This document shows, piece by piece, positions 56,727 to 64,000 of a stretch of DNA of 64,000 nucleotides; position 1 is the first letter of the stretch; every line of letters starts with the position of its first letter. The notes under the pieces were generated by a model, which worked only from the letters and a program-made list of their open reading frames with translations, made no database searches and was not told the origin of the DNA. Source of the stretch: an uncultured Anaerolineae bacterium (lineage in GTDB: Bacteria > Chloroflexota > Anaerolineae > Promineifilales > Promineifilaceae); NCBI GenBank assembly GCA_905479495.1, contig CAJQMR010000007.1, positions 186,001-250,000 on the forward strand, given 5' to 3'. The position numbers and the translations under genes were made by a program.

Positions 56727-57944
56727 TCATTCCCTGCCTGTTAAACTTATGAAATAAAACTTGGCATTGGTCTGATAAGAAACAAGTTCGACACCGCCTT
56801 GTGTAAATTGAGCCAAGGTGTCTGAAGGCAAGTTGATAGGCGAAAAGCGAATGTCATTCAATGTGACACTCAGGATATTATCTTCCAAACGCATACTTAG
56901 GTAATCTTCAAGGCTGTCACTACAGTTAGTTGCCAAGTTTTCATCACCAATAAGTACGCCGCTATCTTCAAAAATGAGCGTGTTCGTTCCATTGTCAAAT
57001 CGCTGATATAGTCTCATTTGGCAATTTTGCATCAGCCGTAGTTCATAATAACTATTGCGGTCTGAATTCACTCTGAAACGTATACCGACGTAACTATCAA
57101 CCGTTGCGCTTGCTCGATAAAAAGAAGTTGTAAGCTCAAAATCCGTAACATTTAAGGCTTCAAAAGCTTGAATATAAGCTACACTGGCTTGTTCTTGGAT
57201 AGTACTATTTAATGGTAAATAATAATCCTGCCTTTCATCTTGATCCCTTGAAGTTCTGACTGGCAAATCATTCTGGTCAATCCAATTATAAGGATTACCA
57301 AAAAAAGTATCCTGAACTAACTTTTGATAATCATCGGGAGCGTCCAAAATATCAGCCACGTCTTTGATGTCGACAGAATCACATTCTGGGTCAAATTCCA
57401 AAAATCTTCCCAGCATCCACCCACTCTGATCCTGGGTGCGCACAGGCCACCAACCACCGCGCACAGTACTATCATTTAAACGAGCATCGATAACAACTTC
57501 TGTACCATCAGCAACCACAAAACTACCTAACGTTTGCCCGCGACTTGGTTGTAAAAAGATTCGCCAATCGCCATCAATAACTTCAGCATTACAAACAATG
57601 GGCGTAGCGGTAGGCGTCGGTGATGCAGAAGGTGTTGGCGAAGGAGTTTCTGTAGGTACCAATGTTGACGTGGGCGTAGGCGTGTTTGTTGAAGTTGGCG
57701 TGTATGTGGGTGCATTGGCGGTTACTAATGCAATGGCCTGGGCGGTACCTGTTGTTTCCGCTTCTACTGTTTGCATGATTGAAGTTGCTTGTGCCCGAGT
57801 AGCCTCTATCATACCCCTTGTTGCCTGAACATGTGCTCTTTCTTGTTGAAATTGGGGCCAACGAATAAGAACAAATCCAATACAAGAAGCGATGATGAGC
57901 ACAGCCAATAAAATAGCTAATCTAGTTGCTGGTGAAGATTTCAT
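56727..57944 (-). CDS. Membrane-anchored protein with SH3-like and LamG-like domains
   Basis: This 405-residue protein has an N-terminal membrane anchor (residues 9-26), a helical stalk, a Thr/Pro-rich linker (~80-115), an SH3b-like region with GGWWPVRTQDQSGWMLGRFL, and a C-terminal jelly-roll (ASATVDSYVGIRFRVNSDRN; YYELRLMQNCQMRLYQRF) resembling LamG/concanavalin folds. It should lie outside the membrane and could bind peptidoglycan or glycans. The ATG overlaps the preceding stop (ATGA). Confidence 0.78.
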   Translation of the reverse strand: MKSSPATRLAILLAVLIIASCIGFVLIRWPQFQQERAHVQATRGMIEATRAQATSIMQTVEAETTGTAQAIALVTANAPTYTPTSTNTPTPTSTLVPTETPSPTPSASPTPTATPIVCNAEVIDGDWRIFLQPSRGQTLGSFVVADGTEVVIDARLNDSTVRGGWWPVRTQDQSGWMLGRFLEFDPECDSVDIKDVADILDAPDDYQKLVQDTFFGNPYNWIDQNDLPVRTSRDQDERQDYYLPLNSTIQEQASVAYIQAFEALNVTDFELTTSFYRASATVDSYVGIRFRVNSDRNSYYELRLMQNCQMRLYQRFDNGTNTLIFEDSGVLIGDENLATNCSDSLEDYLSMRLEDNILSVTLNDIRFSPINLPSDTLAQFTQGGVELVSYQTNAKFYFISLTGRE

Positions 57945-58195
57945 TGGATAAAAACCCCTAACGAAGTTAATTCAGACACAGATAGCAATGCCGAGTGAGT
58001 GTAGATAAGGAAGCCGAGCACAAAAAGTACGACGATAACAATAATAATTGTTAGAAAAATCAAAGCCCTTCTAAGTTCCTCATACTCATGCTCATATAGA
58101 TAACCAAAAGGTGTCTGGCGTGATCCACAAAGCTCACAAATGTCTTCGCCCTCGTTTACTGGATGACTACAATGTTGACAATCAATATTTTGCAT
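57941..58195 (-). CDS. Small zinc-ribbon membrane protein
   Basis: This 84-residue protein has a zinc ribbon (CQHCSH at 6-11 and CELCGS at 20-25) followed by an acidic segment and one membrane helix (FLTIIIVIVVLFVLGFLIY, ~48-66). The ribbon should be cytoplasmic if the helix is a simple C-terminal anchor. It overlaps the next gene by four bases. The role is unknown; a similar but larger zinc-ribbon membrane protein is encoded at 12.7 kb. Confidence 0.75.
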   Translation of the reverse strand: MQNIDCQHCSHPVNEGEDICELCGSRQTPFGYLYEHEYEELRRALIFLTIIIVIVVLFVLGFLIYTHSALLSVSELTSLGVFIQ

Positions 58196-58212
58196 ACCCT
58201 AAACCTCGTTTC

Positions 58213-58683
58213 TCAGAAAGATATTAGCCCCAATTCTCTCAAGTCCTGAACGACAAGTATAAACATTAAAGCCCCGACCATAATCAAAGGAAACAGTACC
58301 AGTACAGCAATTTTTCCTACACCACCGGGCATTGACCACATTTTTTGTAAGTGATTGGCTGTAGTAAAGGCTATCATGACTAAAGATATCGAGCCTAAAC
58401 CAAGAATTAGATAAGCAGATAATAGAAGGAAATTGGGTAACGGTTTGGGCTTTTCTATACCGTAACTAACATCATGTTTAAGCAACAAGATATCATCTAG
58501 TCCTTTTTGAATGAAAATAAGAGCAGAAATCAGAACAAAAATTAGCAAAACGGGAACAATTGCCCACATGCTTTTAGGTACAAAATCTTTACTGAAAATG
58601 AATATGATTAAGGTCAGAGCCAAACCCACAAGGCCTATCAAGATACTTATGATTTCCCACCAAGGAACTGAATCTCCACTCAT
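58213..58683 (-). CDS. Four-helix membrane protein, first gene of the operon
   Basis: This 156-residue protein has four membrane helices and no known motif. It is the first gene of the long minus-strand run, separated by 288 bases from the HTH gene. The ATG at 58683 has no clear ribosome site. The name is descriptive only. Confidence 0.68.
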   Translation of the reverse strand: MSGDSVPWWEIISILIGLVGLALTLIIFIFSKDFVPKSMWAIVPVLLIFVLISALIFIQKGLDDILLLKHDVSYGIEKPKPLPNFLLLSAYLILGLGSISLVMIAFTTANHLQKMWSMPGGVGKIAVLVLFPLIMVGALMFILVVQDLRELGLISF

Positions 58684-58767
58684 ACTTTCAGACTCACTTT
58701 AGTCGCTAAAGACTGGGGCACAACTTTCTTTATCGTCCTAGCCACCTATAATGACTAGATAACCATC

Positions 58768-58818
58768 AACAAGCTTGTTTTTAACAATTTATAGGCTTTT
58801 TTATGATGTCATATGACA
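58768..58818. promoter_or_regulatory. Two perfect 12-bp palindromes before the operon
   Basis: AACAAGCTTGTT (58768-58779) and TGTCATATGACA (58807-58818) are both exact palindromes and lie 85-135 bases upstream of the first operon ATG. A weak minus-strand promoter, TTGTTG and TATAGG 16 bases apart, starts inside the first palindrome, so a repressor could cover it. The rest of the 288-base gap (58684-58971) is A+T-rich with no gene. Confidence 0.5.
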
Positions 58819-58971
58819 ATTTTGGTACAATGAGCAGACACGCAGATAACATCAATAATCATTGTCTTTCTATGCTTACATTGTTCATTATAATCTAACA
58901 AGTCAGTCCTTTCTTTTTCGTTCGCTGCCATTCAACCAGATACAAAATATAGACTTGGACGCATAATCTTT

Positions 58972-59175
58972 TTATATTGCTTCTTCACCCAGATGGGGTT
59001 GAGACGGCCGTTCTCCAAGCCAACTTTCTATGCTTTTACGAGAGAAACGCCAGGCACCTCCGACCTTTCGACCAGGGAGCTGCCCTTCTTGAGCAAGCTT
59101 GTACACCGTGGATTCCGCTAACCGAAGGTAAGCCGAAACTTCCTTAACAGTCATTACGGCATCTTCATCACTCAT
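58972..59175 (-). CDS. Excisionase-type helix-turn-helix protein
   Basis: The protein has 67 residues and is nearly all a MerR-like HTH: MTVKEVSAYLRLAESTVYKL, then AQEGQLPGRKVGGAWRFSRK and SIESWLGERP. This is the excisionase/HTH_17 family, which covers small DNA-binding proteins of mobile elements and regulators. AAAGGGA precedes the ATG. Its place between the operon and the divergent sigma gene makes a regulator of the locus likely; a role as recombination directionality factor is the alternative. It contains an ACGGCCGT, unlike the operon genes beside it. Confidence 0.85.
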   Translation of the reverse strand: MSDEDAVMTVKEVSAYLRLAESTVYKLAQEGQLPGRKVGGAWRFSRKSIESWLGERPSQPHLGEEAI

Positions 59176-59353
59176 AGGGCATTCCCTTTACTAAAACCAT
59201 CCGCAACACCGGCACCTGTATAAAATCTTTATAAACCTTTACCTTCTATATCCCCTTCAATTCTGAATTCTTACGTCATTCATGGGCAATTTGTAAAAAT
59301 CAGTGTTAATTCACTTAATTTGCTGTTTTTTCTTGTTATTTGCTAGTTTTTAC

Positions 59354-59382
59354 TTTACGTTAGCATTTATTCCCTTTATAAT
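59354..59382 (+). promoter_or_regulatory. Promoter of the sigma-factor gene
   Basis: TTTACG (59354-59359) and a perfect TATAAT (59377-59382) are 17 bases apart, giving a start near 59390 and a leader of about 45 bases before the ATG at 59433. The gap (59176-59432) is otherwise A+T-rich and empty. Confidence 0.7.
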
Positions 59383-59432
59383 GCTTTTCACTGTGCCAAT
59401 TTATTCACAATCTTGCAAAGGGATTTCTCCTC

Positions 59433-60209
59433 ATGTGCCAGTCCATATCTAAAAACGATCAAATTTTGCTAATAGAAACTCTAGAAGAATTGCGATCGGA
59501 GTTGGGAGGAACTCTGGTTGAAAATTTGCCCCCCATTTTGCGTATTAATGAGCAACGCGGACGTTTTTGCCGCTATTTAAAGCTCAATCCTTCGGGAACA
59601 GCTCAAACGTACATTCTTAACGTTGCGCATCATTACAAAATGGATTGCGATTACCTGATGCAAATTCAATTGCAAAAAGACACCGAGGTTTGGTTGCTAT
59701 TATTGGAAAAAATCCGGCAATGGATCTATCGGTTCCTGGGGCGTTGGCATTTAAACGAACCTACGCGCATGAGATACACAATTGAAATTGCACAAGAGTC
59801 CGGGCTGCAAATTATGCGTGCCCACTACCCTTACGACTGTGAGTTCGATGCCTGGGCTTGCAAGATCACGCAGCACACCTCTTCCAAATATGTGCAACGC
59901 CATAAATCTTCTTACGTAATAGAAGAAATCGATTTATCGGAAATCGATGAATGGTTAAAAAATCGAATGAACGCGACCGACAACAATCCAGAGATTCAAT
60001 TTGCTACCAGGCAACTCTTGTTGGACGCAATCGAAAAGTTAAGCGAAAATCAAAAGGTTGTCATTTGGTGGTTCTACTTTGAAGGACGGCCGTTGCCACA
60101 AATTGCAGAGGATTTGGGCATAAACGTTAATGCAATTTATAAACGTCACTTTGATGCCCTAAAACAATTGCGTAAGATTCTAGAGGAAGATCAGTATAAG
60201 GATGAGTAA
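59433..60209 (+). CDS. Sigma-70-family (ECF-like) RNA polymerase sigma factor
   Basis: This 258-residue protein is longer than most ECF factors. Region 2 is weakly visible at YDCEFDAWACKITQHTSSKY (~residues 132-151). Region 4 is clear at LSENQKVVIWWFYFEGRPLP and QIAEDLGINVNAIYKRHFDA (~205-243). The N-terminal ~120 residues are an extra domain of unknown kind. Such sigma factors next to TPR-CHAT genes are common in Chloroflexota. Its last codons overlap the next ATG by eight bases, so the next protein is translationally coupled and may be its partner or antagonist. Confidence 0.8.
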   Translation: MCQSISKNDQILLIETLEELRSELGGTLVENLPPILRINEQRGRFCRYLKLNPSGTAQTYILNVAHHYKMDCDYLMQIQLQKDTEVWLLLLEKIRQWIYRFLGRWHLNEPTRMRYTIEIAQESGLQIMRAHYPYDCEFDAWACKITQHTSSKYVQRHKSSYVIEEIDLSEIDEWLKNRMNATDNNPEIQFATRQLLLDAIEKLSENQKVVIWWFYFEGRPLPQIAEDLGINVNAIYKRHFDALKQLRKILEEDQYKDE

Positions 60210-61026
60210 AGAGATAAATAATCAATCTCAGTCTGAACCAGATAAATCTGCTTCAGGAATAGATAAAAAAATTGCCGCATTTCGCCAGCGTCTTGTCATC
60301 GATGCATCTACCTGGCCACAAACGGCCGACACATTATTTGCTGATCTGGCCATTTCGGTAAATGAAATGGGAGATGATGCGATGTTAGAACTGATTGTTC
60401 AAGATGCCCTTCGAGGTGTCGATATTCCCCGCAAATATCCCCACGTTTATCGCCGATTGTTGAGCAACAGCAACCTGCGCCAAACATTTTTGGACTTATT
60501 GACCGCCCTGGAGCCTAATCAGGAGCAGTCTATACCGCCGATGCCCAGGACGGATCTCAGTTTTTTGGCCACGGCCGTTTCTCCTCAAGCCATCGTTCAC
60601 ACCATACAATCCGGCTGGCAAGCCACCTGGAAACTACTCAGCGATCACTTAACCAACTGCTTCCCGGAGCCTCAGACGTTGGCTTATCGCTCAGCCTATG
60701 ATGATTTGCTTGAAGAGCAAAATGTTATTTTATTGGACGATGAATTCTCTGTAAACGAATTGCAACTAAGCATTGTTCTAGAAGCAAATCTGGATGTAGA
60801 ACACCCCGATATGCCAACGCTTTCTCTCTCTATGGCTGCACTGAGCGGGCAGCAACTGCCCCCTTTGCAAGCCGTGCTGATCTGGGGCAGATATCAGGCA
60901 ACGGCCGTTCTCGACCGTTACGGCATGGCTCTCTTTCCTCGCCTGGCAATAGCCTCTGTTTTAGATGAGACGGGGCAGGCAATTCGAGACGATCTTCAGC
61001 TTGTTTTAGAGTCAATTTCACCTTGA
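60202..61026 (+). CDS. Unknown protein coupled to the sigma factor
   Basis: This 274-residue soluble protein has no recognised domain. A Ser/Gln-rich start is followed by a helical part, then a mixed alpha/beta part (VNELQLSIVLEANLDVEH). No zinc-binding HxxxCxxC of the usual anti-sigma factors is visible and there is no membrane helix. Its ATG overlaps the sigma gene by eight bases. The position suggests an adaptor or anti-sigma role between the sigma factor and the CHAT protein, but nothing in the sequence proves it. Confidence 0.7.
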   Translation: MSKEINNQSQSEPDKSASGIDKKIAAFRQRLVIDASTWPQTADTLFADLAISVNEMGDDAMLELIVQDALRGVDIPRKYPHVYRRLLSNSNLRQTFLDLLTALEPNQEQSIPPMPRTDLSFLATAVSPQAIVHTIQSGWQATWKLLSDHLTNCFPEPQTLAYRSAYDDLLEEQNVILLDDEFSVNELQLSIVLEANLDVEHPDMPTLSLSMAALSGQQLPPLQAVLIWGRYQATAVLDRYGMALFPRLAIASVLDETGQAIRDDLQLVLESISP

Positions 61027-61060
61027 TCTTCACTGGTGGGTAGTTTACCATTGCCGTGAC

Positions 61061-64000
61061 ATGGTTACGCCCAACATTCATCATATCACCGTCCCCCCCT
61101 TTCTTCAGATTGCCGAAAATCTGTTTAATCGTCGCCTGCCAGAAGAAGACCTGTCTGCAGTAGTTGCTGATTTACCTGTCTTAAATGAAGACATTCTCAA
61201 TGGGTTGGCACAGGTGGCAGAAACGGCCGCTCTCACGCAGCCTGCCTACGCCTACACTATCATGTCAGTTGCCGACACAGCCGCCCAGCGTAGTGACGAT
61301 CTATTTCTGCGTGCCCTGGCGGCCTGGCAGCTGGCTCGCGCTGCCAACGGCTGGGTACAGCCTCAACTGGTAGAAACGGCCGTTACCCACGCCCAAACTC
61401 TCTTCACTCAATTACAAAAATCCGGCTGGCTCGCTGCCTGCACCTGGCAGCACAACGCCGTCCCCTGGACCCGTCCCAACTTTCCTCAAGCTGTCACAGA
61501 ACTTGAACAATCCTTGCGGGCATTAGAACAAGAAGGCTTTCACAGCCTCATCCCCGAATGTCGCCTGTCGCTGGCCTATGCTTACCTGCTTGTCGGCCGC
61601 TTTGATGATGCTGAGACGGAAACGGCCGTTGCCCAGCAGATATTTGAGACAAACAACGACTATTTTGGCGTGGGGCGTTGTTTATATACGCGGGCTAGCT
61701 ATCTACGGCGTCAAACCCACTTCGAACAAGCAAAAAACTATTTTGTTGAGGCACAGCGTTTCTTCCAGCAAGTTGGGGCCGACGTCTGGAACGTCATGAC
61801 AACAGCACAACTTGGACTGGTTGCCTGGTACTGGCAGCACGATGTCCAAACGGCCGAACCCAAACTTAAGTGGGCAGTGACGAAATTTGAAACGCTGGAT
61901 TTACCGCTTTGGGTTGCCCAAGCACGCTTTGGCTTAGGGCAAATGTATCAACAAACGGGCCAATTGTCGGCGGCGGCAGAAGCGATTCATTCTGCCCGAG
62001 AAACCTTTGCCCGATTTCATATACCAGGCCTGTGGGCAGATACCTTGCTAGATAGCGGCTGGTTAGCGCTTTACCAAGGTAGCTACCAAACCAGTCTCGA
62101 TTATTTCCAGCAAGCTGAAACCCTCTACGCTGAAGTTGGCAATAATTGGTTGCCAGTCATCGCCATCATGCATCAGGGTGAAGCGTATGTGCAAATGGGC
62201 CAATATCAACAGGCATTGTACTATTTGGAAAAAGCCAGCCAACGCCTGGAAACGCTAGACATGCCTCAACGCCAGGCATGGTGCCAGATACGATTAGCTG
62301 CTGTCCACGAGTTGTTAAATCATTGGTCACAGTCCGAAACCCATCTCGATGAAGCAGAGAAATATTACCGGCAAGCGGGTCAAGGAGAAAATTCCTCCAC
62401 TGTTTACAATTTGCGGGCCAAACTGTGCTTTGCTCAAGGTAAAGTAGCTGAAGCGCTTCAATTTCTACATCTGGCGATGGACGCTGCTGAGCAACAAGGC
62501 GAGCAGCCGGAAGTTGCCCAAGCGCAGCGCTTGTTGGGTCATACCCTGTGTGAGGTTGGTCGGCTCGATGAAGCGGTTCACTATCTACAAAAGGCCGACA
62601 GCAGCTTCGCCACCATGAGTATGGTGATTGACCGGGCCGCCTGCCAAGTAGAATTGGGAGATTACTACAGCCGAAAAAATGAATATGCTGCTGCCGAAAC
62701 CGTTTGGAAACAAGCCTTAAGTATAATTACCGGCGCTGCTCCCGAGCTGGAGTGGCGGGCCCATTTGGGGTTAGCTGGATTGGCTGAAGCAGCCAATGAT
62801 GGGGTGACGGCACTAGCCGCCTACCGGCAAGCCGTTGCGGCGCTGGCCCAGTTACGCCGCACCTTGTGGCAACCAGCTGTCGCAGGTTCTTACCTGGTAA
62901 AGCCCATGTCACTGTTTGATCGTGCTGTCGCTCTGGCAACAAAAATGAAGGCAACAAGGAATGTGCTTTATTTTATTGAAGAAAGCAAGGCGCAGACAAC
63001 CGCCAAACAACTTGTGTCACCGGCATCAACCAGCCTGTCTCTTCCCAGCCATGTCACGGATTTGATTGCGGAGATTCGCTGGTTGCAGCAAAAAATCGGC
63101 GAATCAAAATCCTCCGGACCAGGAAGTTTTGTCTCAGGACGAGAACTTCATCAACAATTTATACAAAAGGTACGCAGCTATGATCAGCTGGTAAGTCGGG
63201 TAGAACGCGCCCAAATGCCCAGCCATCAGCTTGCAGAAACAAACAGTGAGTTTGATCTTACTCATTTTCGGGAACAAGCAACCGGTTTTTTGGGCAAAAA
63301 ATGGCTTGTCCTGAACTTCTACCAAAATGAGGCTGAAATTACGGCCGTGGCCATCACCCCCACCGACTGTTTTTCCTGGTCTACATTTGTCACGCCGACG
63401 CTGAATTTTGCCTTAGATCGGTGCAGCAAAGCAGGAATCAATCGTTCTCTCTCATTGCGAAATCTAGAGCCTTTGGGCAGCGCCCTTTTACCAAAAGCCG
63501 TTTCCGACAAGCTGACCCCCGATACCCATTTATTAATTGTTCCGCATAAAAAGCTGCATCGGCTACCCTGGGCAGCACTGCCGGTAGCTGGGGCCAAACA
63601 TCTCATGACAAGCTGTATACCCACTGTCATCCCCTCACTGCAAAGCCTCCTCGCACTCTGGCAGCGACCTCAAGCAGCCAAACAGGACCTCCACGCACCA
63701 GGGTTACTCATAGCCGTCGCCAACTTCCGGGAACGACATACACCGTTGGTTGAAGTGTATCGAGAAGCAGAAATGTTTACTGAATTATTTGGACCTCGGG
63801 TTAAAGCCCTGATCGATGCGGGGGCTATGGTTGATACCTGGCGGCATCTACAACAAGAACAAGGGTCAACTCGCTTTAGCTTTCTGCATATAGCCACCCA
63901 TGCCTACTCCGATCAGTTCACGGGCCGACTTTCTGGTTTGGCTTTGTATGATCGCGATCTCTGGTTGGATGAACTGCAACAGTTTGCTCCTCTGCCACCT
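61061..64000 (+). CDS. TPR-CHAT (caspase-like) protein, partial
   Basis: The frame is open from the ATG at 61061 to the right edge (980 codons). The first ~650 residues are TPR repeats (SYQTSLDYFQQAETLYAEV; GQYQQALYYLEKASQRLE). From ~820 a CHAT domain follows: LLIVPHKKLHRLPWAALPV, and FLHIATHAYSDQFTGRLSGL with the catalytic His947. The catalytic Cys should lie past the window end. CHAT proteins are caspase-related cysteine proteases that act as effectors or signal peptidases. The 35-base gap to the previous gene suggests one operon with the sigma factor. Confidence 0.88.
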   Translation, partial: MVTPNIHHITVPPFLQIAENLFNRRLPEEDLSAVVADLPVLNEDILNGLAQVAETAALTQPAYAYTIMSVADTAAQRSDDLFLRALAAWQLARAANGWVQPQLVETAVTHAQTLFTQLQKSGWLAACTWQHNAVPWTRPNFPQAVTELEQSLRALEQEGFHSLIPECRLSLAYAYLLVGRFDDAETETAVAQQIFETNNDYFGVGRCLYTRASYLRRQTHFEQAKNYFVEAQRFFQQVGADVWNVMTTAQLGLVAWYWQHDVQTAEPKLKWAVTKFETLDLPLWVAQARFGLGQMYQQTGQLSAAAEAIHSARETFARFHIPGLWADTLLDSGWLALYQGSYQTSLDYFQQAETLYAEVGNNWLPVIAIMHQGEAYVQMGQYQQALYYLEKASQRLETLDMPQRQAWCQIRLAAVHELLNHWSQSETHLDEAEKYYRQAGQGENSSTVYNLRAKLCFAQGKVAEALQFLHLAMDAAEQQGEQPEVAQAQRLLGHTLCEVGRLDEAVHYLQKADSSFATMSMVIDRAACQVELGDYYSRKNEYAAAETVWKQALSIITGAAPELEWRAHLGLAGLAEAANDGVTALAAYRQAVAALAQLRRTLWQPAVAGSYLVKPMSLFDRAVALATKMKATRNVLYFIEESKAQTTAKQLVSPASTSLSLPSHVTDLIAEIRWLQQKIGESKSSGPGSFVSGRELHQQFIQKVRSYDQLVSRVERAQMPSHQLAETNSEFDLTHFREQATGFLGKKWLVLNFYQNEAEITAVAITPTDCFSWSTFVTPTLNFALDRCSKAGINRSLSLRNLEPLGSALLPKAVSDKLTPDTHLLIVPHKKLHRLPWAALPVAGAKHLMTSCIPTVIPSLQSLLALWQRPQAAKQDLHAPGLLIAVANFRERHTPLVEVYREAEMFTELFGPRVKALIDAGAMVDTWRHLQQEQGSTRFSFLHIATHAYSDQFTGRLSGLALYDRDLWLDELQQFAPLPP

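Noticed and set aside
23435..58683. Prophage or type VI-like contractile injection system
   Set aside because: No sheath, tube, baseplate, terminase, portal or capsid-type protein could be recognised.
59176..59432. CRISPR array or tRNA in the A+T-rich gaps
   Set aside because: No regular repeats or spacers and no cloverleaf pattern were found anywhere in the window.

Overview
The window reads as a bacterial chromosome, most likely from the Chloroflexota (Anaerolineae or a related class). That assignment is an inference from gene style: Lon, MutS2, a GerW-like protein, WD40 and Pro-Thr-rich lipoproteins, and a sigma factor next to a TPR-CHAT protein. There is no rRNA or tRNA to confirm it. 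The octamer ACGGCCGT is very frequent across most of the window, inside genes and in several reading frames, like a genome-wide signature word.

The left part (1-20.35 kb) is ordinary chromosome. It holds a partial LPG-synthase-type membrane protein, a cold-shock gene, dnaN, a flavoprotein, a GrpB-family gene, a cupin/polytopic membrane/YwiC-like trio, lon, an aldo/keto reductase, a GNAT gene, a GerW-like gene with a short relative, a TPR protein, a zinc-ribbon membrane protein, a WD40-like lipoprotein, mutS2, and a divergent qorB/HxlR pair. Several gaps here carry degenerate palindromic repeats (CGCAGATT/CACAGAT/CGCAGAG type).

At 20.36-23.42 kb lies a block of mobile-element debris: an IS5-type transposase remnant, an apparently intact IS1-like DDE transposase with an unusual N-terminal membrane segment, a serine-recombinase fragment, a frameshifted IS481/IS3-type integrase, and a second, decayed copy of the IS1-like left end.

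From 23.4 to 58.7 kb eighteen genes lie on the minus strand, many joined by 4-8 base overlaps, and form one presumed operon. It encodes a tubulin/FtsZ-like protein of 1248 residues; a 2296-residue membrane protein joining CAP, two vWA domains, a CxxCH motif, a TolB-like propeller and a second, degenerate tubulin-like domain; another membrane vWA protein; a P-loop GTPase with a large partner; a protein-kinase-like protein; a metallophosphoesterase; an M48-type membrane protease; a 1382-residue coiled-coil/TPR-like protein; several small membrane proteins; and a protein with an effector-associated (death-like) domain. The set matches the FtsZ-like/vWA/GTPase system predicted for membrane remodelling (Makarova and Koonin 2010) and overlaps with NTP-dependent conflict systems that use effector-associated domains. 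The fusion protein would tie an outside sensor to an inside tubulin-like domain.

Upstream of the operon are a small excisionase-type HTH gene and, divergently on the plus strand, a sigma-70-family factor, an unknown protein and a TPR-CHAT (caspase-like) protein running off the right edge. Together they suggest a regulated surveillance or membrane-response locus ending in a protease-type effector; the function is inferred, not shown.
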